Assembly: GCA_046290575.1 (NCBI GenBank) | Contig: JBKAGX010000004.1 | Location: forward strand, 62,001 to 126,000 | From: JANQQJ01 sp046290575 | GTDB lineage: Bacteria; Pseudomonadota; Alphaproteobacteria; SMXS01 | DNA: 64,000 bases | Direction: 5' to 3' | In this document: positions 1 to 8,374 of the stretch, piece by piece | Position numbering within the stretch: the first letter of the stretch is position 1 | How the letters are laid out: every line of letters begins with the position of its first letter | Notes under the pieces: model-generated | What the model saw: only the letters and a program-made list of their open reading frames with translations | Database searches by the model: none | What the model was told of the DNA's origin: nothing | Made by a program: the position numbers and the translations under genes

Positions 1-431
1 GTGCCAAACGCTCCGGACGAAAGTTCAAACAACAGGCTATTGTATGAATAAAAGCTCCGCGGCTGTGCATAGCCCAGTAGGGCTATACTGACGGCAGTCA
101 AAATAGTCGCCATTGCAATTGGCGCCCGCATCAGGCGCCACAGGCCCGTGCCGCCGGACTGCAATGCCTCAAGCTCGCTGGATGACGACAATTTTCGAAA
201 CGCCAACAGAACACCCAGCAGAAAGCCCAGCGGTAGAGCCAGCCCGATATAGCGCGGGATCAGATTACCCAGCATTTGGAAAACGATGCCCACAGGACCG
301 CCCAAATTGGCGACCATATCAAACAGCCGCAACATGCGCTCCAACAGCAGCAGCATCGCCGATACGCCGATGGTAATCAGCAGGGGTGCCATCACCTGCT
401 TGAATACATAAATGTCGACTTTTTTGATCAT
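1..431 (-). CDS. lptF: LptF/LptG-family permease, 3' end outside window
   Basis: This is the N-terminal 143 residues of an inner-membrane permease of the YjgP/YjgQ (LptF/LptG) family, which with LptB moves lipopolysaccharide from the inner membrane to the periplasmic bridge. The protein begins with a basic segment (MIKKVDIYVFKQ), then a hydrophobic helix, and contains LGNLIPRYIGLALPLGF and LSSSSELEALQSGG, which are typical of the family start. LptF rather than LptG is inferred because no partner gene lies upstream and lptF is normally first of the pair. A GTG at 449 is an in-frame alternative start with a better ribosome site (AGG). The frame is open to the window edge. Confidence 0.8.
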   Translation of the reverse strand, partial: MIKKVDIYVFKQVMAPLLITIGVSAMLLLLERMLRLFDMVANLGGPVGIVFQMLGNLIPRYIGLALPLGFLLGVLLAFRKLSSSSELEALQSGGTGLWRLMRAPIAMATILTAVSIALLGYAQPRSFYSYNSLLFELSSGAFG

Positions 432-626
432 TCGGCGGCGTGGCTCCACGATTGGCCTGAATTGGTCGGTCGGGTCGTTCCGCTGACCATCAAGTAGAAA
501 AACCGGTACAGTGATTGCAATCGAATTCTCCCAGCCAAGATATTATCCCATGTGCTTGGAAAGACCGCATCATTACTCAGGCAAAGCTGACCTTGGCAAA
601 GGGCATGTCTGCGCGCGTGAGGCCGC

Positions 627-1184
627 ATGAGAAAACGACGTGATATAGGGCGCGGCGCGATGGTTCTGGTTGCGTCGCTTGCGAGTGTGATCGGCGCTGT
701 GGCCGCCAATGATCTGGAGGCACCCGGATTCGATGAGATGGCTGTTTCCGGGACGGCAATTTCTCAAGTCTCTGATCGGATTGACCCCGCCTTGCCGCTG
801 GGAACCTGCGAAGGTCCGCTGGAGCCTGACTGGCTTAGGGTTGTCTTGCCGAATCTGCGGAACAGCCAGGGGAATGTCAGAATTAGCCTTTATAGAGGAA
901 CCAGGAAAGAGTGGATGAAGAAGGGGGCGAAACTAATCCGCTTTGACGTGCCCGCGCAGTCTGGCCGCATGGAGGTCTGCATGCCGCTTCCCTTTGGGCC
1001 CGGGGCTTATGGGCTTGCCCTCTATCATGACGAAGACGCTGATACAGATTACGATTTCGCTTCTGAGGGTTATGGATTCTCGAATAACGCAAAGGCACAA
1101 CTTTTCGGACCGGCCAGGTTCAAACGTGCTGTGTTTACCGCGCATCCCGGTGAGAACCGGCAGGACATTCGTATCCGGTACTAG
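627..1184 (+). CDS. DUF2141 family exported protein
   Basis: The 185-residue protein has an N-terminal signal-like segment (basic MRKRR, then hydrophobic to about residue 26) followed by a DUF2141 domain. The diagnostic part is the C-terminal half, with GLALYHDEDADTDYDF at about residues 129-144 and then GYGFSNNA. The function of the family is not known. It is monocistronic and divergent from the LptF gene. An ATG at 660 is an alternative start that also leaves a signal peptide. Confidence 0.8.
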   Translation: MRKRRDIGRGAMVLVASLASVIGAVAANDLEAPGFDEMAVSGTAISQVSDRIDPALPLGTCEGPLEPDWLRVVLPNLRNSQGNVRISLYRGTRKEWMKKGAKLIRFDVPAQSGRMEVCMPLPFGPGAYGLALYHDEDADTDYDFASEGYGFSNNAKAQLFGPARFKRAVFTAHPGENRQDIRIRY

Positions 1185-1278
1185 GCAGGTGCGTGTCAGC
1201 CGGTTTGACCGCTCCGCGCCATGTGCACTAAGTTCGCGACGACGTCTGGCGCACTAGAGCCCGTTCAAGGAATAATCT

Positions 1279-2250
1279 GTGGATCTCGGTGAAATCGGGC
1301 TTCTTGCGAACCCCGACAGCACACGCATGAAAAAAGGCATTGGCGCGCTTCGGCGGGCGGCGCAGGCGCATGCGGGACTGCATTATCGGGAGCTGTCCGA
1401 TATTGACGACGTCCCGCATATCCTGCGTGATTTTGCCGACGCGGGCGTGAAGCTTCTTATCATTGCCGGTGGGGATGGTACGATCCAGTCCGTTGGAACC
1501 AATTTGGTCGTTGATCGACCATTTGAGGTGTTGCCGGTGCTTGCGACGCTGCCAGGCGGACATACCAACATGACGGCAGAATCGCTCGGGTTCGCTGGCG
1601 CGCCGGATATGCTTCTTGAGGACGTCGTGGCGGCCGCCGTTAACGACAGCGTTGAAACCGTTCCGTTGCCATTCCTGAGCATGCGGATTTCACCCGATAA
1701 ACCCCCGGTGCTGGGCATTTTTTTTGGCGCCGCCACGATCGTGCGGGGTATGCAGTTCACCCGGCGTGTCATCTATCCGTTGGGGCTGCCCAATGCGCTG
1801 TCACATTTCCTGGCGATTGGCTATTTGCTCTTCAATGCGGCTTGGCCGTTCAAGACCGCGCGTTCTCCCATGCGGCGTGAGCCGGTCACGGTCAAGTTCG
1901 GTGACACAGCAAGCGTGTCACGCCCCTATTTCGTGCTTTTTGTCACAACGCTGGACCGCTTGATTCTGGGTATTCATACCTCATCCCCGGTTGGGGAGGG
2001 GATGCTGCGCTACAGCAGTATCGACTATAAAGCGTCAGCCATCTTCCGGGCTGTTCGGACATTTTTGTTCGGACGCCCTACCGCCAAACTGGTTAAGGGA
2101 CTGGTGCGAAGGCGCGCATCGATGATCGAAATCACATCGGACTGCCCGGTCACATTGGACGGTGAGTTCTTCGACCCTCAACCCGGCCAACCCATCAGGC
2201 TCGAGGCAACGGAGCCTTTTCGGTTCGTCCATCTGCGTGACGAGGACTGA
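1279..2250 (+). CDS. DAG-kinase-family lipid kinase, probable ceramide kinase
   Basis: This is a 323-residue soluble kinase of the DAGK catalytic (YegS/LCB5/BmrU) family, which phosphorylates a lipid hydroxyl with ATP. The nucleotide-binding GGDGT is at residues 64-68, and PGGHTNM at 92-98 stands where the second glycine-rich loop lies. The C-terminal half is the usual beta-sandwich, ending with DGEFFDPQ. The GTG start is chosen for AAGGA at 1267-1271, seven bases upstream. It lies 6 nt before a Tam41-like gene and faces a serine palmitoyltransferase operon. In Caulobacter a kinase of this family beside the same operon (CpgB) phosphorylates ceramide, so ceramide rather than diacylglycerol is the inferred substrate. 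That is inference from context and is not shown by the sequence. Confidence 0.82.
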   Translation: MDLGEIGLLANPDSTRMKKGIGALRRAAQAHAGLHYRELSDIDDVPHILRDFADAGVKLLIIAGGDGTIQSVGTNLVVDRPFEVLPVLATLPGGHTNMTAESLGFAGAPDMLLEDVVAAAVNDSVETVPLPFLSMRISPDKPPVLGIFFGAATIVRGMQFTRRVIYPLGLPNALSHFLAIGYLLFNAAWPFKTARSPMRREPVTVKFGDTASVSRPYFVLFVTTLDRLILGIHTSSPVGEGMLRYSSIDYKASAIFRAVRTFLFGRPTAKLVKGLVRRRASMIEITSDCPVTLDGEFFDPQPGQPIRLEATEPFRFVHLRDED

Positions 2251-2256
2251 CGCCCC

Positions 2257-3198
2257 ATGAGCACGGCGGTCCGCGATCAGATTGATCGGGAACTCGATCA
2301 GGAGATATTCCGGTCTGCCCAGATGGCCGCAAACGACCTGGCTGACCTTCATGGCGCCACCGTGGCCGCGGTTCTGTTTTACGGATCGTGCCTGCGCCTG
2401 GGCACCGATGACGATAAGATACTCGACTTCTATGTGCTCTGTGACGATCTTCGGGCCGCGAATGGCAGCTGGTTTCTGGGCGTCCTGAATCATCTGCTGC
2501 CGCCCAACGTCTACTATCGTGAAATCGAGACTGACAACCGGACGATACGGTCAAAATACGCGCTGATGTCCCTGGAGGACTTTGAGGCGGCCATGCGCCC
2601 GACGCGGTTTAATCCGAGTTTCTGGGCGCGCTTTGCGCAGCCGGCGGCGCTGGCCTATGTGCGGGACCCGACAGGGAGGGGGCGTCTAGCGAACGCCCTG
2701 ACGCAGGCGGTTGTTACGGCGGTGACCAAAGCCGCGCCCATGTGTACGAGTCAGGTATCCGCTGACGCGCTTTGGTCGCGGCTCTTCGAGCTGACCTATC
2801 GCGCTGAGTTGCGGGCAGAGAAAGCCGAAAGCAAGGGCCGTGAGATTTTTGGCGAATATGCCGACCGATATCGATCAATCACAGAGGACGCCCTAAGACG
2901 GGCCGGGGCGCTGAGCAGTCCAAAGGAAGGCGACGCCTTTTCTATTGAGATTGAGCGCGGCGCGCGCCGCCGCGCGACTATCGCGTGGCGTTTTAGAATA
3001 CTGCATGGCAAAGGACTCAGCCTGCTTCGGTTGATGAAGGCCGCGATCACGTTTTCTGGCGGACTGGATTATCTCGCCTGGAAAATCCGTCGACATTCGG
3101 GGGTCGAAATCGAGGTGAAACCCTGGCAGCGGCGGCACCCGCTTATCGGTGGTCTGTGGCTTTACCTCACCAACCGGGGCGGCGGCGGTTTTAGTTAG
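2257..3198 (+). CDS. Tam41-like nucleotidyltransferase
   Basis: This 313-residue protein resembles the mitochondrial phosphatidate cytidylyltransferase Tam41. It has FYGSCLR at 41-47, an acidic motif ILDFYVLCDDL at 55-65 (the GS...D pattern of the nucleotidyltransferase fold), and RSKYALMSLEDF at 98-109, which matches the Tam41 'KYGVIS...L' segment. Tam41 makes CDP-diacylglycerol from phosphatidate and CTP. The gene is 6 nt downstream of the lipid kinase, so the two are very likely cotranscribed and the product of one may feed the other. Its stop overlaps the stop of the convergent spt gene by a few bases. The substrate is open: phosphatidate or ceramide phosphate. The family call rests on motifs read by eye. 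Confidence 0.65.
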   Translation: MSTAVRDQIDRELDQEIFRSAQMAANDLADLHGATVAAVLFYGSCLRLGTDDDKILDFYVLCDDLRAANGSWFLGVLNHLLPPNVYYREIETDNRTIRSKYALMSLEDFEAAMRPTRFNPSFWARFAQPAALAYVRDPTGRGRLANALTQAVVTAVTKAAPMCTSQVSADALWSRLFELTYRAELRAEKAESKGREIFGEYADRYRSITEDALRRAGALSSPKEGDAFSIEIERGARRRATIAWRFRILHGKGLSLLRLMKAAITFSGGLDYLAWKIRRHSGVEIEVKPWQRRHPLIGGLWLYLTNRGGGGFS

Positions 3199-4400
3199 AG
3201 CGGCGCCATACCGACGCTGTTCATGCGCGCGACCTTCTTGAAGGTCTCTACGATCGTATTGACCTGCTCGGGCGTATGGGCGGCGCTCAGACTGCAGCGC
3301 AACAGGCAAAGACCCTGCGGTGTTGCAGGCGGCATCGCCAGATTGACATAGACACCATTGAGGATCAGCTGTTCCCAGAACCGGACCAGCGTGTCCGAGT
3401 TCTCGACTCTGACGGCCACCACTGGGCTGCAGGGTGCCCCAAGCTGAAACCCTGCCGCGCTCAGGCCCTCGTGGAGCTGTCTGGCGTTGCGCCATAGTTG
3501 TTCGCGGTGTTGCGGTTCGCTGCCGAGGATTTCGATGGCCTTCGTTGCCGATGCGACAGCCGATGGTGGCAGCGAGGCGGTGAACATATAGGGCCGTGCG
3601 GCAAGCCGCAGAATATCGAATTTCGGGTGGTTGGAAACACAGTACCCGCCGATGGTTCCGACGCTTTTCGAGAAGGTGCCGACGATGAAGTCGATATCGT
3701 CGTCCAGGCCCATCTCCTGCGCGACACCGCGACCGGTTTCACCGAATACGCCAAGCGAATGCGCTTCGTCGACCAGCAGGTAGGCGCCATGTTTTTTCTT
3801 CACAGCGACCAGTTCGTCGAGCGGCGCCCGGTCGCCCAACATGCTGTAAAGGCCTTCAACGACAATCAGTACGCGCGATCCCTCGACGCCGAGCCGGGTC
3901 AGCCGCTTGTCCAGATCGGCTGCATCATTGTGCTTGAAACGCACCACGGTCGCCCCACTGGCGCTACAACCATCATAGATGCTGGCATGGCTGTCCGCGT
4001 CCAGCAGGATGACATCGTCCTTGCCGGCGAGAGCACCGATCACGGCCAGATTAGCGAGGAACCCAGTGCTGAAGACAATGCACTGATCGGTGCCATACAG
4101 ATTCGCCAGCGCCTCTTCCAGGCCTTTGTGACCGCGATAGGTCCCATTGAGGACCCGTGATCCGGTGGTTCCGGTTCCTTCTGCATCTAGTGCCTTATGG
4201 GCCGCTTCGATGCAGCGCGGGTCGAGCGTCAGGCCGAGATAATTGTTGGTCCCGGCCAGAATAGTACGGCGACCATCGATCATCGCCTCGGTTGGCGAAA
4301 TGATCTCGTCCATCACGATGCCGACCGGATTGGCCTGTTCAAAGGGCAGCGCTTCGCGGGTCGCAGTGAGCGCCTCGAACTTGTCGAAAAGATCCGTCAT
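3195..4400 (-). CDS. spt: Serine palmitoyltransferase
   Basis: This is a PLP-dependent alpha-oxoamine synthase of 401 residues that condenses serine with an acyl thioester to 3-oxosphinganine, the first step of sphingolipid synthesis. It shows TNNYLGLT near the N-terminus, DEAHSLG (Asp211, His214) and the PLP lysine in GTFSKSVG (Lys245). The ATG at 4400 is preferred over a longer reading because it sits one base after the stop of the acyl carrier protein gene (TGATATG), which implies translational coupling. The related KBL and BioF enzymes share these motifs. The dedicated ACP, reductase and acyl-AMP ligase in the same operon decide for Spt, as in Caulobacter. It is the last gene of the operon. 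Confidence 0.9.
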   Translation of the reverse strand: MTDLFDKFEALTATREALPFEQANPVGIVMDEIISPTEAMIDGRRTILAGTNNYLGLTLDPRCIEAAHKALDAEGTGTTGSRVLNGTYRGHKGLEEALANLYGTDQCIVFSTGFLANLAVIGALAGKDDVILLDADSHASIYDGCSASGATVVRFKHNDAADLDKRLTRLGVEGSRVLIVVEGLYSMLGDRAPLDELVAVKKKHGAYLLVDEAHSLGVFGETGRGVAQEMGLDDDIDFIVGTFSKSVGTIGGYCVSNHPKFDILRLAARPYMFTASLPPSAVASATKAIEILGSEPQHREQLWRNARQLHEGLSAAGFQLGAPCSPVVAVRVENSDTLVRFWEQLILNGVYVNLAMPPATPQGLCLLRCSLSAAHTPEQVNTIVETFKKVARMNSVGMAPL

Positions 4401-4401
4401 A

Positions 4402-4647
4402 TCAGGTGTCCAGCAACTCATCGACGGCCGCGGCAACCTGACCGACTGTTTCCAGATCCGGCAGCATGTTCAGCGGGATAATGATGTCGAAATGGTCTTC
4501 CATGTCCGCCACGAAATCCATCACGGTCAGCGAGTCCCACTCGAGATCGCTGGCGAACGTAGCGTCGGGTGTGACGGCTACGCCTTTGGTGTTGTATGGG
4601 CCGACGATGGTAACGATCTGGTCGAAGGTGCTTGGCGCAGCGCTCAT
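4402..4647 (-). CDS. acpR: Acyl carrier protein for sphingolipid synthesis
   Basis: This is an 81-residue acidic acyl carrier protein. The phosphopantetheine attachment serine is Ser39 in LEWDSLTVMDF. The protein is divergent from fatty-acid ACP, and the Caulobacter ortholog AcpR presents the acyl chain to serine palmitoyltransferase. It lies between the reductase gene (67 nt gap) and spt (1 nt gap). The operon also encodes an acyl-AMP ligase that would load it. Confidence 0.88.
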   Translation of the reverse strand: MSAAPSTFDQIVTIVGPYNTKGVAVTPDATFASDLEWDSLTVMDFVADMEDHFDIIIPLNMLPDLETVGQVAAAVDELLDT

Positions 4648-4714
4648 AGGATATCCGGTTTGCCGTTGGAGGCAGCCTTATAGCACCGACCTTGTTGCAG
4701 TGCCTATCTTGATC

Positions 4715-5662
4715 CTATTTCAAATAGCCATGCAGCCTGTACCAGTCCCGTGTCTCCGGTAGGCCGCGTTCCGCCTTTATCCAGGGGGTCCAATCTGTGC
4801 ATTCCACTAATGTGCGGTCCCTGCAGACCCAATCGGGATGCGTCAGTTCCCGGGCTTTTCCAGGCGTCAGTGATGGCGTGCGATTCAGCGCGCGCCCGAT
4901 AACCAGATTGGCGCCCCCCAGGGCGCGTAGCAGCAAACCCGGGATATGGACAGGATTGGCGGCTTCGCTATTGATCAGGGCCAGCACATCTTTCAGCAAA
5001 TACCCATTTGGGGCATCATCATGAACGTCTGCCGTCCTGCCAATAAGGGCAGGGGACTCCAGCGCCGTGAGGATGGCGCGGTTGAAATCATGCACATGAA
5101 CCAAAGACGTGCGGGCCGACCGGCTACCGGGCAGAATCGGTAGGCGCGACATGGCGGTCTGGAAGAAAAACAGGGTTTCCTCATCGCCGGGGCCATAGAT
5201 TCCAGGCGCGCGCAGGATCGTCCAATCCGTCGCGGCGGGTGAGGCTTTGATGGCGGCCTCCGCCTCTGCTTTGCTGGCGGCATAGTGCGAAAGCCCCGGC
5301 TCTCTTGCCGCCAGGGAAGATATGTGAATGAAGCGCGTTGGCCTGTCCGATTGCTGCAACGCCTCGAGCACCGACCAGGTGCCACGTACATTGACGTTGA
5401 AGAAATCCTGTTTGCGACGGGCCTTGATCAGCCCTGCAACGTGAACCACCGCGTCTGCGTTGCGAACGAGAGATTGCAAAGCCGGTTTGTCGTCCAGATC
5501 TCCGCGCACCCAGTCGACATTGTTGTGCTGCAGCGTTGGATCCCGGCGCGTAAGTGCGGACACCCTGTACCCGGTGTCGACAAGCAATTGAAGCAGGTGC
5601 TTCCCAACGAAGCCGGTGGCCCCGGTCAAAGCGATGCGGCTGCCGGGAGAGACCGTGGCCAA
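4715..5662 (-). CDS. cerR: NAD-dependent epimerase/dehydratase, ceramide reductase-like
   Basis: This 315-residue extended SDR has a Rossmann motif TGATGFVG at residues 13-20, a catalytic Tyr127/Lys131 pair in YAASK, and the upstream serine in ISSLAAREP. In Caulobacter the gene at this operon position (CerR) reduces the 3-keto group during ceramide synthesis, acting after N-acylation. It starts 4 nt after the stop of the acyl-AMP ligase gene. Assignment to cerR rests mainly on synteny; the fold is clear from sequence. Confidence 0.82.
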   Translation of the reverse strand: MATVSPGSRIALTGATGFVGKHLLQLLVDTGYRVSALTRRDPTLQHNNVDWVRGDLDDKPALQSLVRNADAVVHVAGLIKARRKQDFFNVNVRGTWSVLEALQQSDRPTRFIHISSLAAREPGLSHYAASKAEAEAAIKASPAATDWTILRAPGIYGPGDEETLFFFQTAMSRLPILPGSRSARTSLVHVHDFNRAILTALESPALIGRTADVHDDAPNGYLLKDVLALINSEAANPVHIPGLLLRALGGANLVIGRALNRTPSLTPGKARELTHPDWVCRDRTLVECTDWTPWIKAERGLPETRDWYRLHGYLK

Positions 5663-5666
5663 GGGG

Positions 5667-7457
5667 CTACTGACCTGCTGCCGCTCTCAGCGGGGCGTCA
5701 GCGTTCCCCCACGGTACGGGATCACTGCTCTCCAGCGGCTCAAGATCGCCGGCGAGATATTTATCGCGCGCCTTCGAGCGACTGAGCTTGCCCGAGGACG
5801 TGCGGGGCAGGCTGCGTGGTTTGACCAGCGTGACCCGGCAGGCAATGCCGACTTCTTTTTGCAGCCGCTGTTTGATTTCCGCCACCAGCGCCCGCCGTTC
5901 ATCCATGTCGCTGATTCGGGCCTGTACCAGAATCATGGCGACTTCTTCATCGGCGTGGCCGGGCACGGAGATCGCAGCGCAATCGCCGCTTCTGAGACCG
6001 TCAACCTGTTCGACGGTCCATTCGATGTCCTGCGGCCAGTGGTTCCGGCCATTCAGGATGATCAAGTCCTTCGCGCGCCCGATAATGTAGAGAGATCCAT
6101 CGAGCATATAGCCCATGTCGCCGGTATCCAGCCAACCCTGATCATCCAGCACGTTCCTGGTGCCTTCGGGGTCCATGTAATAGCCGGACATGACCGAAGG
6201 ACCGCGGACGAAGATCTTGCCGATGCCACGCTCTGGCGCGAGGTTGCCATCGTCATCGCGGATTTCCAGGTCGAAATCGCTGACAGGGATGCCACAATTG
6301 ACGACCTCGCGGGTCTTGATATCGGTTTGCGTCGGGTCAGCGGGAACGGCGCGGCGTTCCTCCGACAGTTTTGCCTCATCGACGATATCGACCTCGATTC
6401 CCTGGCCTGTCGGCGCGAAGCTGACAGCAAGGGTGCATTCAGCCAGGCCGTAGCTGGGCATGAACGCTGTTGCCGGGAAGCCGGCAGGGCCGAACGTGTT
6501 AACAAATTCCCGCATGGAATCCGCGCGGATCATCTCGGCGCCCAGGCCGGCAACGCGCCAAGCGCTAAGGTCGAATTCGGCGATGCGCTCAGGACGGGCA
6601 CGGCGAGCACAAAGCTCATAGCCGAAGGTCGGGCTGTAGGTCATGGTGCACTTGTTGCGGCTCATCAGCTCAAGCCACAGCATTGGCCGCCGCGCAAAAT
6701 ACTCCGTCGGCAGGTAATCTGCTGACACCTGTCCTGTCATCAGGCTCAGCATGGCGCCGACCAGCCCCATATCGTGGTAGAAAGGCAGCCAGGACATCAT
6801 CCGGTCGTCGTCCTGTAGCCTGACGCCCTGATACAGATTGCTGCGGCAATTGGTGACGGCGGCTTCCTGGCTGATGACGACGCCATGTGGAAACCGGGTG
6901 CTGCCGGATGAATACTGCAGATAACAAATATCGTCTGCACCCTGCGGGCGCAGCGGTTCATCATTGTTAGGCAGCGCCGCGACCTCGTCGTGCGATGCAA
7001 CGAGTTTCAAATCCAGCCCGACGGCCGCTTGAGCGAGCAGGTCCTGCATGGCGGCTGCGCCGATCACGGCTGACGCCCGGCAACTCTGCATCTGTTTGTT
7101 AAGCTGATCGACATACCCGTCCTTGCCGCCAAATGATGTGGGCAAGGGCAGTGGAACCGGCAATAGTCCGGCATATTGGCAGCCAAAAAACGCGGCCAGA
7201 AACTCAGGGGACGTGTCGGCGATCAGCGCAATGCGGCTGCCGAACTCAAGGTCCAGCCCAATCATCCGGCGCGCAAAATCCTGTGATCGCGATTGCAGGT
7301 CAGTATAGGTCAGAACGCTTTCGAGTTCACCGCGTGCCGAATAGAAATTGAACCCGCGATGTCCTTGCGCCGCGTAGTCCAGTGCCTCGATCAAGGTGGC
7401 GAAGTCAGCCGGACGGCGCGCAAGTGTCGAATCGAGAGTGGGGGTTGGTGTCAGCAT
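5667..7457 (-). CDS. aasR: Fatty acyl-AMP ligase / acyl-ACP synthetase
   Basis: This 596-residue ANL-family enzyme would adenylate a fatty acid and pass it to the dedicated acyl carrier protein two genes downstream. The P-loop-like motif is YSSGSTRFPHG at 182-192, followed by SYGLAECTLAV, GWLDTGDMGYM and GRAKDLIILNGRNHWPQDIE. The C-terminal lysine motif is SSGKLSRSKAR. The usual lysine of GSTGxPKG is replaced by histidine here. It is first in the ceramide operon, divergent from recX, with about 266 nt between the two starts that must carry both promoters. The Caulobacter ortholog acylates AcpR. Confidence 0.87.
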   Translation of the reverse strand: MLTPTPTLDSTLARRPADFATLIEALDYAAQGHRGFNFYSARGELESVLTYTDLQSRSQDFARRMIGLDLEFGSRIALIADTSPEFLAAFFGCQYAGLLPVPLPLPTSFGGKDGYVDQLNKQMQSCRASAVIGAAAMQDLLAQAAVGLDLKLVASHDEVAALPNNDEPLRPQGADDICYLQYSSGSTRFPHGVVISQEAAVTNCRSNLYQGVRLQDDDRMMSWLPFYHDMGLVGAMLSLMTGQVSADYLPTEYFARRPMLWLELMSRNKCTMTYSPTFGYELCARRARPERIAEFDLSAWRVAGLGAEMIRADSMREFVNTFGPAGFPATAFMPSYGLAECTLAVSFAPTGQGIEVDIVDEAKLSEERRAVPADPTQTDIKTREVVNCGIPVSDFDLEIRDDDGNLAPERGIGKIFVRGPSVMSGYYMDPEGTRNVLDDQGWLDTGDMGYMLDGSLYIIGRAKDLIILNGRNHWPQDIEWTVEQVDGLRSGDCAAISVPGHADEEVAMILVQARISDMDERRALVAEIKQRLQKEVGIACRVTLVKPRSLPRTSSGKLSRSKARDKYLAGDLEPLESSDPVPWGNADAPLRAAAGQ

Positions 7458-7723
7458 ATGCTGTTGGACTGCTTCCTTGTGCGACGGTCACCCGACAGGT
7501 GGTTCGGACAGGCGTTGCGGCAGAATATGCCGGTCGCTGGCTTCCGTGCAAATCCTGTTGTGGCGTCACTCTACTCTATTTCTCGTCACTGCTGCCTCAA
7601 AAAGTGGCATATGTTGCGGTGCATTATCGAGATCGCGGTGGGTTCTACGGATTGAAACAGCGGAAAGCAAGCCCCTTATCCGCTCCCCAAAAGAGGCGGG
7701 AACGGCAAAAAAAGGAACGAAAG

Positions 7724-8281
7724 GTGCGCCCGGCCAGTCCGGAATATCTCGAGCGCGCCGCGCAGTTCTATCTGTCGCGCTACGCCAGCAGTGTGTCGAA
7801 CTTCAAATCCGTGTTGCAGCGCAAGGTGCGCCGCCGCGGTTTGCCCGAGGGAGCAGGCGAAGACGAAGCCACGGCCTGGATTGATGCTATTGCGGCGCGA
7901 TTCGTAGCAGCCGGACTGCTGGACGATGGCGTTTATGGGCGCGCGCGAGTCGCCAGCCAGCGCCGAAAGGGTCGTTCCAGGCGGGCAATCGAAGCCGATT
8001 TGCGGCGCAAGGGTCTGTCGCCGGCGCTGATTGAAGACTTGCTTGTTGAGGCGGTTGGCGAAGGCGCTGACCCGGAAAAAGCCGCAGCAGTTGCGTTTGC
8101 CCAGCGTCGCAGACTGGGACCCTTTTCGAGAACTGAGCCGAAGGAGCCGGCGCGCGAAAGGCAGCGTGCGCTCGCAGCCTTTGCCCGCGCGGGGTTTCGA
8201 TATGCGCTGGCGCGGCGTGTTTTGGATCTGGAGAATATCGCTGCAGCAGAGGCCATGATCCGCGAAGACCATGAAGGATAA
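7724..8281 (+). CDS. recX: Regulatory protein RecX
   Basis: RecX binds RecA filaments and limits recombinase activity. The 185-residue product has the three-helix repeats of the family: LERAAQFYLSRYASS at the N-terminus, LLDDGVYGRARV in the middle, and FARAGFRYALARRVLD at the C-terminus. The GTG at 7724 is chosen for AAGGA at 7712-7716, seven bases upstream. A TTG at 7652 would add a basic tail. It is not next to recA, which is 24 kb downstream. Confidence 0.85.
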   Translation: MRPASPEYLERAAQFYLSRYASSVSNFKSVLQRKVRRRGLPEGAGEDEATAWIDAIAARFVAAGLLDDGVYGRARVASQRRKGRSRRAIEADLRRKGLSPALIEDLLVEAVGEGADPEKAAAVAFAQRRRLGPFSRTEPKEPARERQRALAAFARAGFRYALARRVLDLENIAAAEAMIREDHEG

Positions 8282-8374
8282 TCAGGGTTTCGCTTGCCAC
8301 CCTTGAAATCCATAAGTTAGAACGGCCCGTTCTCTGCCCGGAGGGGGCTTCCGCACACCGTACAAGGGATCGAC

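Noticed and set aside
5616..6725. A 369-codon open frame on the + strand
   Set aside because: It lies antisense to the acyl-AMP ligase, which has all family motifs; the + frame has no domain and reflects GC-rich codon bias.
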